Below are positions 52,721 through 64,000 of a stretch of DNA of 64,000 bases, in pieces. The translations under genes and the position numbers were made by a program. Each line of letters starts with the position of its first letter. Position 1 is the first letter of the stretch. This DNA comes from Maea johnstoni (Eukaryota; Annelida; Polychaeta; Spionida; Magelonidae). The notes below the pieces were generated by a model. The model did no database searches, was not told the DNA's origin, and saw nothing but the letters and a program-made list of their open reading frames with translations. The DNA is taken from assembly GCA_963942565.1 (NCBI GenBank), contig OZ012688.1:20358599-20422598 (forward strand), in the 5' to 3' direction.

Positions 52721-52742
52721 CAAGTAGTATTAGTTTCTTCAT
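52721..52742 (-). CDS. Exon 1 of the M4 protease (start codon and signal-peptide n-region)
   Basis: On the minus strand ATG AAG AAA CTA ATA CTA CTT G is followed at once by a consensus donor, GTAAGT (52720-52715). The last G joins the TC that opens the main exon to give Val, so the frame runs on as MKKLILL-V-CLLAGNSVLS: a basic start, a hydrophobic core, and small residues suited to signal-peptidase cleavage. The ATG context GCCAACATGA is favourable. Three independent points agree: phase, donor sequence and protein sense. No other start exists in frame at the main exon. It is not confirmed by transcript data. Confidence 0.78.
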
Positions 52743-52791
52743 GTTGGCCGTGGCAGCCTCGGGGTTGACGCGTGTGTGCCTGGCAGTGACA

Positions 52792-52826
52792 GTGATCTCT
52801 CCACTGGCTCCAGGTCGGCTTAAATG
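52792..52826 (-). promoter_or_regulatory. Possible core promoter of the M4 protease gene
   Basis: Reading the minus strand, CATTTAAGC (about 52826-52818) is a TATA-like motif. ATCACTG, with its A at about 52794, lies some 31 bases downstream at the spacing expected for an initiator, leaving a 5' UTR of about 50 bases before the ATG. Both motifs are weak and common, so this is a suggestion only. Confidence 0.3.
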
Positions 52827-53012
52827 GGGGAAGTACGATGGACAAGGAAGTAGACAATTACGCTGCATATGACATTGACACTCCTATCAAAATACCGCAC
52901 TCATTATGCATTCTATACCCCATTCCTAGTATCATCTATGACGTACATGTATATGATGCGGGCAATAATACGGACAGGGACTGCCCCTATGGGAGTGTGG
53001 TCCAGGGCGTAA

Positions 53013-53216
53013 CCCTTACAATGCTGAGGGTACTTTCGTCCAACGCACAAAGATGCAAACATTTTTGAAAATCATCGAAACCCTGTTATATTGGTATTCA
53101 TTGGAAAGCTCTTGCTGAGTACTTTCAGATGAGTACCCATATGCCATGGTTTCAGTCATTTAAAAGGTTTTTGCATCATTATGTGTCGGTCAAAATAGCC
53201 ATCAGCAGCATCAGGG
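53013..53216 (-). mobile_element. TTAA MITE family 1, dispersed copy (reverse orientation)
   Basis: Reversed, it begins CCCTGATGCTGCTGATGGC and ends CAGCATTGTAAGGG, aligning with the satellite MITE throughout (shared ACTCATCTGAAAGTACTCAGC, AATGAATACCAATATAACAG). The flanks are TTAA at 53217-53220 and GTAA on the other side, a target duplication with one change. Length 204 bp. Confidence 0.88.
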
Positions 53217-53579
53217 TTAAGATTGTGCAACTGGTGTGGGCAATTTTGACACGGTTTCTAACTTTTTAATGACACATATACCGGTATTTGAATTTGGAAA
53301 GGCCAGAAGGTACAGCATTTTGTCAGCCTATCATTTTGATATCCATTCTAAATCAAGGTTCCATGGCCCATCATATTTGCGAGGCTGGGGCCAGTATGGC
53401 CCATCTGCGTGAAATGTGAATCACTGGTGATCTAAGACATTTCGCTTCGACTGCTTGCTGTCTCTTACCTGACTGCCAAAGGTCCCGAATTGGCCATCTG
53501 ACTCGAGCAGGCATGTGAGAAAAGTTCCAGTGGCAAGCGTTAAAATGTATTTATCTATCTCATTAATGTTCAGCAATTG

Positions 53580-53776
53580 TCGTTTGGATGAACGATACCA
53601 TTAACAACAACTTTGAAATTTACAATGATTTTACAAAATATTTAAAGGGGAGTTGTTGGAGATATTATGACTAATATTTATCCATTATGCATTTTCCTAA
53701 CCATGCTTTTGCTTTCAAGATTTTATCTAATTTGACAGTCTGCTTTTGGCCGCTGTGAGCATGAATGAATTAAAGG
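53580..53776. mobile_element. TTAA MITE family 2, decayed copy
   Basis: The right end GACAGTCTGCTTTTGGCCGC then TGTGAGCATGAATGAATTAA aligns with the end of the 51879 element (GTCAGGCCTCTTTTGGCTGC, TCTGAGTGTTAATGGGTTAA). The body GTTGTTGGAGATATTATG also aligns loosely. The left boundary is uncertain by some tens of bases. Confidence 0.6.
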
Positions 53777-53834
53777 GTGCTGCAACTGAGGCCAACACGA
53801 ATTATTCTTATCGTGACAATCCCTAACCTGCTAA

Positions 53835-53898
<64 letters not shown>

Positions 53899-54092
53899 TT
53901 CTTACCACCACCACCACCACTACTACTACTACTACCCCCGGCCGGGACATGTGAGAAAGTTGTCTGTGACTGGGGGTTAGGTGGTAGTTCTCACCGGGTA
54001 GTCCGGTTTCCTCGATCACTTAAAACTGGCTAGTCCCAACTCAGCCGCAGTATGGCGGAAAAAAGGGGCGATTAAATCGAAATACCTCATTT

Positions 54093-54132
<40 letters not shown>

Positions 54133-54138
54133 ACTAGT

Positions 54139-54186
<48 letters not shown>

Positions 54187-54208
54187 ATACTACTACTAAT
54201 ACTACTAC
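53835..54208. repeat. (ACT)n / (GCT)n trinucleotide tracts flanking a family R copy
   Basis: ACT repeats with CCA interruptions cover 53835-53935, and ACT/GCT repeats cover 54093-54208. Copy 3 of family R (53938-54092) lies exactly between them. Confidence 0.9.
53938..54092 (+). repeat. Dispersed repeat family R, copy 3 (longest)
   Basis: Reads GGGACATGTGAGAAAG, CTGGGGGTTAGG, TTCTCACCGGGTAGTCCGG, AAAACTGGCTAGTCCC, ending CGAAATACCTCA. It shares these blocks in order with three other copies in the window. Trinucleotide tracts on both sides suggest either insertion into a microsatellite or microsatellite growth at the element's ends. Confidence 0.6.
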
Positions 54209-54209
54209 C

Positions 54210-54788
54210 TCCTCTCTCGGCTTAAATTGATGGTAATGATTATCCAATTATTCGTATTGTTCCTGCTGATCTGGGTGAGCATGGGGCCAGGATCATCGGT
54301 ACGTTAAGCAGAGTAGATTGATCTCGTTTCACTTCCTCCTGAGTGCTTGGCGTGCACAGGTTCACTGAATCCACAACGCAAAGTTCACACATAAAAGTAC
54401 AGCCAGCCTGAGGGCACAAAAATACAAAGATTAGATACAAAAAAGTGTTATGTGATAAATAGTAAATTGTGAACAAAGCATTTCATTAATCTTGTTTCAC
54501 GTGGGGTATTTGTAATACTTTTTAGCATGAATATTCATGAATGTACTGCTATGATTTTGTACCTAAACAGTACAGTTAATAAACATAAAATACAATAAAA
54601 TACTGCACGACGGCGTGTCAAAGAAATAGTGTTCAAAATGATTGGATGAATTTTCTAAAATCGCTGTAAACCAACCATGCTTTTTATAACAATGAAATGT
54701 AGTAGCTAGGTATCTCAGAAAGCAATAGGACGCCCTCGTAGTGAGGCATATACTAGTTAAATCATTTGTCTGTATGGATATCCTTGAT
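54210..54788. other. No recognisable feature
   Basis: AT-rich single-copy-looking sequence. Short frames only; none resembles a known protein and no splice-linked exon is evident. Confidence 0.5.
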
Positions 54789-54843
54789 ATTATCGTTATC
54801 ATCATTATCATTTTTATTATCATCATTTTCATCATTATCATAA

Positions 54844-54890
<47 letters not shown>

Positions 54891-54893
54891 ATG
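54789..54893. repeat. (TCA/TTA)n trinucleotide microsatellite
   Basis: Irregular ATC/ATT repeats pass into a pure TTA run at the right. The frame across it on either strand is an artefact. Confidence 0.9.
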
Positions 54894-56021
54894 ACTACTA
54901 TTATATCAGGATTGTTTATGCGTTACGAGCACGAAAGGGGTAACGTATCATACTCATGATTTCTTGGTATTTTGTAGCAATAAGCGACTTGCGTAGAGGC
55001 CCCCATGTGGCCAGCCATTATGTAAATCCAGATGTCAAAGGTGGCTATGTTGACCCGGAAGTACCTCCTTCCCATACAAACACATAGGGTGACCAGTGCA
55101 GTTTATGCAGGGCCCATCATAAATGATGTGTTTGCGGTAAAAATACCTGAATTCTGTGAATAAGCAGCTATGTCTACCCAAGTATGGATGTTAAGAATAT
55201 ATGATGAGAATTTTGCATCCATTCAAAAGCCCTCAAATGAGATATCATCTGTTGAAAAGATCGCCCATAGGAGTTCATCTACCTTGTTTACATTCTAGTT
55301 TATTACTCTGCTGAGTTATCAGTTAACATATTGAATGCATCACATCCAATGGTGTATTAAGGAAAATCATTCAATATTGAGCTTATCAAACATCTATTGA
55401 ATGTATTTTGCATAAAAACTGTAATTTATTTTTCAATATAAAGCATTTAAAGATAGACATACTGATAGGATGTATGTATATATACCAAAGACTTATAAAA
55501 TTCAAAACCTTCTCAACACTTTTCTTTCCTTCTCCAGGGCTGAATGAAAATATAGGTAATTGATTCCCATCATACTTAATACTAATTGTGCTGTTTTGGC
55601 TGCCATAATAGCAAGCGGAAATTAATAAAATGGGCAGGGGAATTCTGTAACTTGCATGGATATGTTCAAGGAGTGTGCAGGGGGAAGGGGGGGGGGTTGA
55701 CAAAAAGAAATGTATTCATAACCCCATACTTAGGATGATTTAACTCTTTAAGGCCACTGTAAGAATAGAAATTAGTGGCTTCTACACAACTAGCACTAGC
55801 CATGTGGGGAAGGAATTCTGCATATAAGGGTGTACATTACTATCCGAAAAGGGGGAAACAAAATATATATATATATATATATTGACTTTTTCCATTAAAT
55901 AAATTACAAAGAACAGGGAGAGTAAATGATTTAACAAATTTGTAGCAGGCATTATATTTGTTCTGGTATAAGCTTTACCCAGTGAGAAGCTGATGGGAGT
56001 CAAATTACACTCATGCAACAA
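54894..56021. other. No gene recognised; short AT and G tracts
   Basis: Contains a short G run near 55680-55697 and (AT)n at 55862-55881. The 105- and 79-codon minus frames show no recognisable domain or codon signal. Confidence 0.5.
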
Positions 56022-56024
56022 CAG

Positions 56025-57703
56025 GGCCCGATATTATAAAGGTGGTTTAGCAGTGGTTTAAGCTAACCCACAGAATAACCTCCATTTAACCCACTGTTGA
56101 GGTGCATAACGGAGGTGCAAGCAAAACAGTGGGTTGTCGTTACCCTAGGTATAGAGGACAGATTGCGAGAAGGTGGGTTAGCCTAAACGGTGGGGTAAAT
56201 GCGGCCAAATCAGCCGCTTTCACTAAACCTCCTAAGGGGTAGGTTTAGTGAGTAGTTTAGTGACTCACTCACCATGAAACAGCAATTGCAACCATTTTGT
56301 TCGAGGGATAACACACAATTATTGACATTTAAATCCTAGAAATAATTTATTTATCTATGAATGCATTTTTTAGTGCACACCAAACAAAACCTCAGTATAT
56401 ATGGTAACAAGAAGCGTATATACGCCATCAACAAATGTTAACTCTTTAAATACATAAGTAAAATGAAGAATATAATAAAATAAGAGTACCATTTTATTGC
56501 AGGTTTCTGCTTGAATGCTCTAAATTATGAAAATACAATGATCTTATCAAAACAATCACAAGAATCACAACAATATAGAGATCTGAACTTACATAGGTGG
56601 TAACTTCAAAATATACCTCATGTTAGTTAAAATGAACATTTCTAAGATCACACTTGTTTCAGACATGAAAATTAGAATAAAACAATGGATTAGTTATTAT
56701 AACTTGTTCATGAGAAATTGAGCTTAATGTGTACCACCTAAATTACTTAGGATGATACTAGACTAGAAAATTCTTCCCAAACAAAGAATAATCTGTTTTC
56801 ACCTACTCTGCTAATGCTGATTGGTCAATGTATGTATGAAGTTTATTGACTGTATCAGCATGATCAAACACCACAAATACAACATAAATAATAAGAGATC
56901 TAAGGAAATGATAATACAATAATAGGTTTCAGATATGCGGCAATTCATACTATATAAATTCTTAGATGAAGAAAAGAATGGATATGTAGCGAGAGACCAA
57001 CTACTATATGCGTTGTAGTGAAGAGCTGGACGCGGAAGGGGTTTCTGATCTGGCAATCAGCGTGAGTTCACGAGGTCCAATCGGGACTCATGCATCATTT
57101 ACATTACAGAGAAACGTGTGCGCCAGCATCATCTGAGCATGCGCAGAGGACGACTTTTGGGCTAGTGGTTGAGGCTAGCCTGTTCAGGTTGACCGGCTGG
57201 TTTCATATCCACTTGTTTTTATTTATCTAAGACCACACCTCTGAAATTTGATACAGTAATGACAGAATATAACTGTAACGTGTTGTTCAATGCTTCCAAC
57301 AATAGCACATGTCCCTTTTGCACTTTGTGCAAAACCAGGCGCGAGTTCACATATATTACATATGATTCACGTCAAAACACACGCTAAATATCTTTTTCTA
57401 TGAGGGGCTAGTCCACTCTGTGGCGCAGTGTATAGTACTGGCAGAGCTGCCCATTGCGTCAGCTGTTTGTCCAGAGAGACTACCTCCTCTATTGTTTGAG
57501 AACCTGCATGTGGCTAAAAATAAGCGACCCATCTCCCTGCACCTTGCCAAACCAGTCCTTGTGAGGGTTGGAGTTAGCTGCCCCGAGTATTGTTCACCTA
57601 CCTTTCATGCAACCCATTTTCTTTTAACCTTCCCAAGTGGGTGAACAAACCTGCTGGACGGCTAATCCATGCCGAATTTAAACTTCCTTTATAATATCGG
57701 GCC
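56025..57703. mobile_element. 1.68 kb element with GGCCCGATATTATAAAGG termini (Harbinger-like candidate)
   Basis: The left end GGCCCGATATTATAAAGG is repeated exactly, inverted, at the right end, 1.68 kb away. CAG lies directly outside both ends (56022-56024 and 57704-57706); a 3 bp CWG or TWA target duplication is known for PIF/Harbinger elements. The left subterminal part is rich in AACCCACTGTT / AACAGTGGGTT motifs. The inside has only short frames (81 codons minus at 56811-57056; 74 codons plus at 57420-57644) that resemble no transposase or Myb-like protein I know, so it is non-autonomous. The superfamily is inferred from ends and target site only. Confidence 0.65.
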
Positions 57704-57706
57704 CAG

Positions 57707-59482
<1,776 letters not shown>

Positions 59483-59492
59483 GTGTTCACAT

Positions 59493-59815
59493 CTATGGGG
59501 ACAAAGTAGCTCAGTTGGTTAGGTTCGGACTAATAATCAGAGGGTCGCTGGTTCAATTCCCGGCCGCCCCGGGCACTTTGGTCTGTCCTTGGGCAAGACA
59601 GTTTATCCCATATTGCTTCAGCTGCAAAATGGGTACCTAGCATAAATAAGGCAGTGCTTAGAGTGTGTGCGCTATATGCTGCCAGTTGCTCTGGAATATC
59701 CCCCGGGGGATTAAAATGGTTTCCGTGTGTACAGTGCCTCCTAGTGGAGGAAGGTCGTGTTAGCGCTTCGGTGGATACAAGACTATAAACCGAATACCTT
59801 TACCTTTATCTCCAA
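59493..59815 (+). mobile_element. tRNA-derived SINE with target-site duplication
   Basis: The head (from GGGGACA at 59498) is a tRNA relic with box A TAGCTCAGTTGG (59508-59519) and box B GGTTCAATTCC (59550-59560); CTAATAATC in the anticodon region recalls tRNA-Ile(AAT). The tRNA-unrelated body (about 59587-59640) contains CCTTGGGCAAGACA and GCTGCAAAATGGGTACC, motifs of the central domain shared by MIR/CORE- and Deu-type SINEs. The tail ends in an imperfect CCTTTACCTTTA repeat. The insertion is flanked by a 10 bp duplication GGTGTTCACA (59483-59492 and 59816-59825). It depends on a LINE partner not seen here. It is not a functional tRNA: the acceptor stem pairs only partly. Confidence 0.88.
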
Positions 59816-59825
59816 GGTGTTCACA

Positions 59826-60130
59826 ATGAGGGTATCTACTATATATGAACATCAGAGTATACCGGTGGTCAACGACCTTCCTCCATGGCTACCTTTTGTA
59901 TATTCAACACATTCATATTTGGAGAAAGAAATGGAAATAACTTAATAACGAAGCAATATTTTATGAAATAGTTGTCAGAATTGTGTAGTGTCTGTAACAA
60001 TTTATGTTTTTAAAGATATTTTACTCTTTTTGAAGATTTGTCTTTAAAAGTTGATACTCACGATGTATTTCAATATGAAATATAATTTCGATTATCATTA
60101 CTTCTTGCAATTGTTAGGCAAGTTTGTGAC
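59826..60130. other. No recognisable feature
   Basis: AT-rich sequence with no frame or repeat worth naming. Confidence 0.45.
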
Positions 60131-60240
60131 TGAATAATTGTACGTGGTGGAGTTAACTGGCGTACCCGGCGAAAACCACTTCCTAACCCCAGGTCACTGG
60201 TAACTTTCTCACGTGGCCCACCCAGGATTCAAATAAGCCT
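60131..60240 (-). repeat. Dispersed repeat family R, copy 4
   Basis: Reversed, it reads GGGCCACGTGAGAAAG, CCTGGGGTTAGG, TTTTCGCCGGGTACGCCAG, aligned with copy 3 at 53938. The right-hand block of the family (CTGGCTAGTC) is replaced by CCAGTTAACTCC. Confidence 0.5.
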
Positions 60241-60549
60241 ACCAAGTGTAAGAATATAAAAGTAATCACTTGGCTACTGGTTGAAAATGTTTCAAATACA
60301 CACAGTGTGTGAAAAGAAAAACCCTGGCTGCCTGGGACATTCGCCTAGAGCAAAACCTACGTGTAAGATAGTGTCAATGAGAATATTTTCCTAGCAAAGT
60401 CATAATTTTCAACAGGCAGTGAATATTCTATATAAGACCCGGGAAACTCCACCGACTAACCCTAAGTCGTTTTACTCAGATGGCACAGCCTTTCACTAAT
60501 GGCCCTGGTCTATTATAACATGTCAAACACAACGAAAACAACAACAAAA

Positions 60550-60806
60550 ACATAGATAAGATATCCACCAGTGCTTCTACACTCTGGCTTTTCCTGATTT
60601 TGTAATCACCTTCTTATCTAGAATTATTTTGACATTTATTTTGGAATTAAGAATGATGTTACAACATATTTGAAGGAGATTTGGTGGTAGTTATCGGATA
60701 AAGAAATCGCCTTCATATATACATCCTCAACTATGCCTCTGCGTGAGAGAGTTTATGATGCAAATCGACAGCCTGGTTTTGACTGCTGCGAGCATTAATA
60801 GGTTAA
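60550..60806. mobile_element. TTAA MITE family 2, decayed copy
   Basis: Ends GACTGCTGCGAGCATTAATA then GGTTAA, matching the right end of the 51879 element. Upstream GATATCCACCAGTGCTTCT and TATTTGAAGGAGATTTGG also align with it. The left terminus is no longer recognisable. Confidence 0.6.
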
Positions 60807-61116
60807 TATTTCAAAAACGGTGCCACGCATAGATAAAATATTCACCCGCTCCACGCACGGAAGCTATTTCTGTTCTGAACATGCAGAGCCATAACTTTCG
60901 CAACGGGATCTTCATGCGGTAAGTTGTCTACAATGTCTGGGGGGAATTGTGTCTAAATGGCTCTAGAAGTTGTCGATAGAAAATAAGAGTTGACTTTATT
61001 TGCTCATTCATAATTGGATGAATCGATCAACTGACGCATAACTGTAAAGTATGTTAGTTGATTCATCTTATGTTGTTCGAGAACATGCCAAATGAAGTTG
61101 TTTGTTGGAACGTCCC

Positions 61117-61428
61117 TACAAAAGGTTTCATGCATGAAAAAATCGTGGCATGGAAATTTCATGCATAAAAATAAATTTCATTTTCATGCATTGAAATCTT
61201 ACATTTTCATGCCTGAAGATGAAATTTTCATGCATGAAATTTCCTTGCAGGCAAATGAAATGTGCGCACCTGGCATGATTTCTTTCGCCCCAGAGATGTC
61301 ATGGGTAGGTTGGGATGTACATAACCCGATGCATGGAATTTTCACCCATGTAAATCTTTTGGCAAAACTTTCATTCTAATGCATGAAATTTCTATGGCAC
61401 AATTTTTTCATGCATGAAACTTTTCGTA
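61117..61428. mobile_element. 312 bp MITE built on CATGCATG palindromes
   Basis: The ends TACAAAAGGTTTCATGCATG and, reversed, TACGAAAAGTTTCATGCATG begin inverted repeats of about 50 bp (GAAAAAATCGTGGCATGGAA versus GAAAAAATTGTGCCATAGAA, then ATTTCATGCAT). TTTCATGCATGAAA or close variants recur inside at least three more times in both arms. The 95-codon plus frame here is a by-product of the repeats. Family unassigned. Confidence 0.8.
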
Positions 61429-61971
61429 CTCCATGTACTCCATGAAAGTTTTTGTTTTATGATTATCGGTGAAACAGATATTTTCATGGTATTGTCTCTC
61501 AACTAAATCTTATTTGAAAAGATTCAATGGTTCAATAACAATAATAATAATCCATTTATCAAATTGTAAGTCCATCAATAACACAAACTTTTTTCGATGT
61601 TTCGATTGGGAAACCGATACACATAACAGCTTTAAACTTAACATATTTGTAAAGGGGATTATTTCCATTAAAGGAACAATTTTCCCTTAGATACTCTTGC
61701 AACTCAACACTTACATTGCATATATAGGCACATAAATTGGATCTATTTGACCAATTACGAATAGAGGCTGAAAAGGGTAAGGTATTCGATGCCAGAACTG
61801 CCGTAAATAGTCTTTTACAAATACTAGAAAGGAGCCTGTGTGATGAGAAAGGTTTGCAGCAATTGGGATAGCTATATATTCAGAGCCAGGTGAACAGGTG
61901 ATCTATTGGAAATGTAACCAGTGTGCCAGTATGCGCTGTAAAGAAATAGCTTTAACTCATCCATGCTTTAA
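61429..61971. other. No recognisable feature
   Basis: AT-rich; the 73-codon frame at 61469-61690 resembles nothing known to me. Confidence 0.45.
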
Positions 61972-62176
61972 CCCTTTCAATGCTGAGGGTAATTTCGTCC
62001 AAAGCACAAATATGCAAAGATTTTTGAAAATCATCGAAACCCTGTTATATTGGTATTCATTGGAAAGCTCTCGCTGAGTACTTTCAGATGAGTACCCATA
62101 TGCCATGGTTTCAGTCATTTAAAAGGTTTTTTGCATCATTATGTGTCGGTCAAAATAGCCATCAGCAGCATAAGGA
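61972..62176 (-). mobile_element. TTAA MITE family 1, dispersed copy (reverse orientation)
   Basis: 205 bp, the same length as the satellite copy. Reversed, it reads TCCTTATGCTGCTGATGGC at one end and CCTCAGCATTGAAAGGG at the other, with TTAA at 61968-61971 and TTGA at 62177-62180 as a slightly decayed target duplication. It is closest to the 53013 copy (both have CCGACACATAATGATGC and CTGAAAGTACTCAGC). Confidence 0.88.
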
Positions 62177-64000
62177 TTGATAAGCTATATAGAGTTCCTC
62201 TTTAAATTGTCGTCTGGATCTTTGATACTTTTGCCGCTCGATAGAATGTGTTGTTCAACTGCACAATAGTATGTTAGTATATGGAACGAAACAATAAAAA
62301 CATCTTCTATGTAGAGAGTTAGAAATAGTTTATCGAAACTGTCTAGATGCTTGTAATATTGGCTTTTGAATGACGCAGAGAGAGAAAATATTGATAAGAG
62401 TTGTAGGTTAAGTTCTGGTATTTTTCTTTCAAATACTTTTTGAAATTCGGGTTAGTCAGAAAAGAATCATCAATTTTTGGTGCTTCTATGCTGCTATAAG
62501 GGTTTTAGGCCAAGAGTGTTTTTCAGATTTTTGAAAGTTTCACCGAGAAATTCTATTTGAAAGGCTTGTTCAAAATGTTTCGTCATCAAACTCATTGACG
62601 AAGTAAAAAGCCTTTCACTCACGCACGTGCGTACATATTCGGCTGTTCTGATCCCTCATCTAATATATGACAGTTTAGTTTCTAACACCAGTTTTTAGTT
62701 TTCTATGATTCGTGAAAAAACCCTAATTGAAAGAAATGTGTTGTCCAGGGGTGCGGGGGGGGGGGGGGGTGGGGAGAAATTGATAAAGAACATACTTATC
62801 TTAGCCCAACTACTTATCCATATATCATAAAGCACGAGTGCACAATATATGCTATACCAAATACAATTGGTTTAGTCATCAATTCACATTAAAGCAATAC
62901 TAACTTAAACTTTCTCAAAATGACTGCTTTCCCTTAAATCTGTGGGACACAACATTTATAGGATCCCTGTTGCGATTGGATTACCAATTAGTATTACTAA
63001 TCTGTTGACAATAATTTCCAAAGAAGTTGCTTATCAAGAGCGGCATATCTGAGTTGTGACTGACTTATTAGCCTTGATAGGAATTTAAATGACTTTAATT
63101 TTTCGATAAACAAACAACTCTCGAGATAATGTCCAAAAATAGAGAAGGACAAAGACAATTTGGTTTATGTCTTCTTATCACAATGCACCCGGGGGCTTTA
63201 AACCTATCACGGTGCGACGTAGTACACAATTTAGTGTGTGCCCACAGGCAAGACTAGCTTTCAAGATCAGCCAGTGCTTCAGGTATGGTACTAAGGTTAG
63301 TCATAAAAGTTTGATTATTTGCAGATCAATGGCCCCATGCTCTCATCAAGTAGGTGTGCCGTGTTGATCTTATCTAAACCAACCTTAGTCGTCGAGTAGG
63401 AAAGGATTGTTATCAAGCCTATATCGGTTGCCCGGTTGCGAAAGTATGTATTTTTAATGCCCACAGATCCAATGTCAATCAAGATTACAAACGTTCAGTA
63501 CAATCGCATATGTCGACCAATTGCTGAGTAACATTACACCATTTTATTAGCGAACGTTTCTGTCTTCTGGTGGATTAATTGAGTTTAAGGTTAGTCCGTT
63601 AGCTTCAGTATCAGGGGTAGAGGGCATTCATATACTCCTATCGGTATTAAAGACTACTGAGGGAATTCGACCTGTTGGGCATATACATACTCAACGAAAC
63701 TGCCAAGCGGTCAACAGGTAAGCTTCACGCTGAATTACAGTTATAAACAATAGGGCATAACAGATTATAGTACGATTTAAACCCATCTGTATTTAAAGCT
63801 CACACATAGTCTAACAGTTATTCTTAAATTTTAGTATCATTTGAAAATAATATTTAGAACGGGATTTAAAACACCAAAAGAAACAACTTTCTGTCAAATC
63901 TTTTGCAAATATCTTCTGACAGGGCAGCAGCTTAAAGTCATATTTCTCAAAAAGTGCTTTATTTCAAGATATTGCTATGTGTACCAGATAAGGCGCGAGT
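62177..64000. other. No gene recognised; poly-G tract
   Basis: Single-copy-looking AT-rich sequence. A run of about 15 G lies at 62755-62769 followed by GGGG. The 66-codon frame at 63167-63367 has no recognisable domain. The window ends without a clear feature. Confidence 0.45.

Noticed and set aside
59498-59572. Functional tRNA-Ile gene
   Set aside because: The acceptor stem pairs only partly, and the sequence continues into a SINE body and tail with a target duplication.

Overview
The window is metazoan-type nuclear DNA, probably from a marine invertebrate. This rests on a spliced gene with GT-AG signals, a tRNA-derived SINE, several MITE families and a long satellite. The species cannot be named from the sequence; a lophotrochozoan such as a mollusc is my loose guess, from the texture of the repeats only.

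Positions 1-42474 (two thirds of the window, entering from the left edge) are one uninterrupted tandem satellite. The basic unit is about 1.25 kb. It consists of two anciently duplicated halves, A (about 408 bp) and B (about 406 bp without its insert), plus an unrelated 223 bp spacer. A 205 bp piggyBac-like MITE sits in a TTAA inside half B in 31 of 35 units; four units show a clean empty TTAA site. Unit-length variants (about 1038/1045, 1154, 1246, 1258, 1264 bp) are arranged in successive higher-order patterns: a 3.76 kb trimer, a 2.41 kb dimer, a 2.30 kb dimer, and a 3.77 kb trimer. Nearly every half-unit carries a perfect CRE palindrome followed by a CCAAT box. No protein gene is credible in the array; its many short ORFs are repeated chance frames.

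The array ends abruptly at about 42474. Short inverted-repeat elements follow, and then the one convincing gene, on the minus strand: a secreted M4 (thermolysin/vibriolysin-type) zinc metalloprotease with FTP/PepSY-like propeptide, catalytic domain, Pro/Thr-rich linker and C-terminal PPC domain. Its large exon (44193-46162) has no ATG and starts at a good splice acceptor. A tiny matching exon lies 6.56 kb upstream (52721-52742), giving a signal peptide (MKKLILL|V|CLLAGNSVLS) and a 663-residue protein. The bacterial-type architecture with a signal peptide split by an intron suggests an old transfer from bacteria that has become a host gene.

The intron and the rest of the window to 64000 are repeat-rich. 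They hold two TTAA-MITE families, a CAG-flanked 1.68 kb Harbinger-like element, several foldback elements, a SINE with target-site duplication, a recurrent dispersed repeat, and long AT, TC/GA, ACT and TTA microsatellites. I found no second protein-coding gene, no reverse transcriptase or other retroelement coding sequence, and no CRISPR or rRNA genes.
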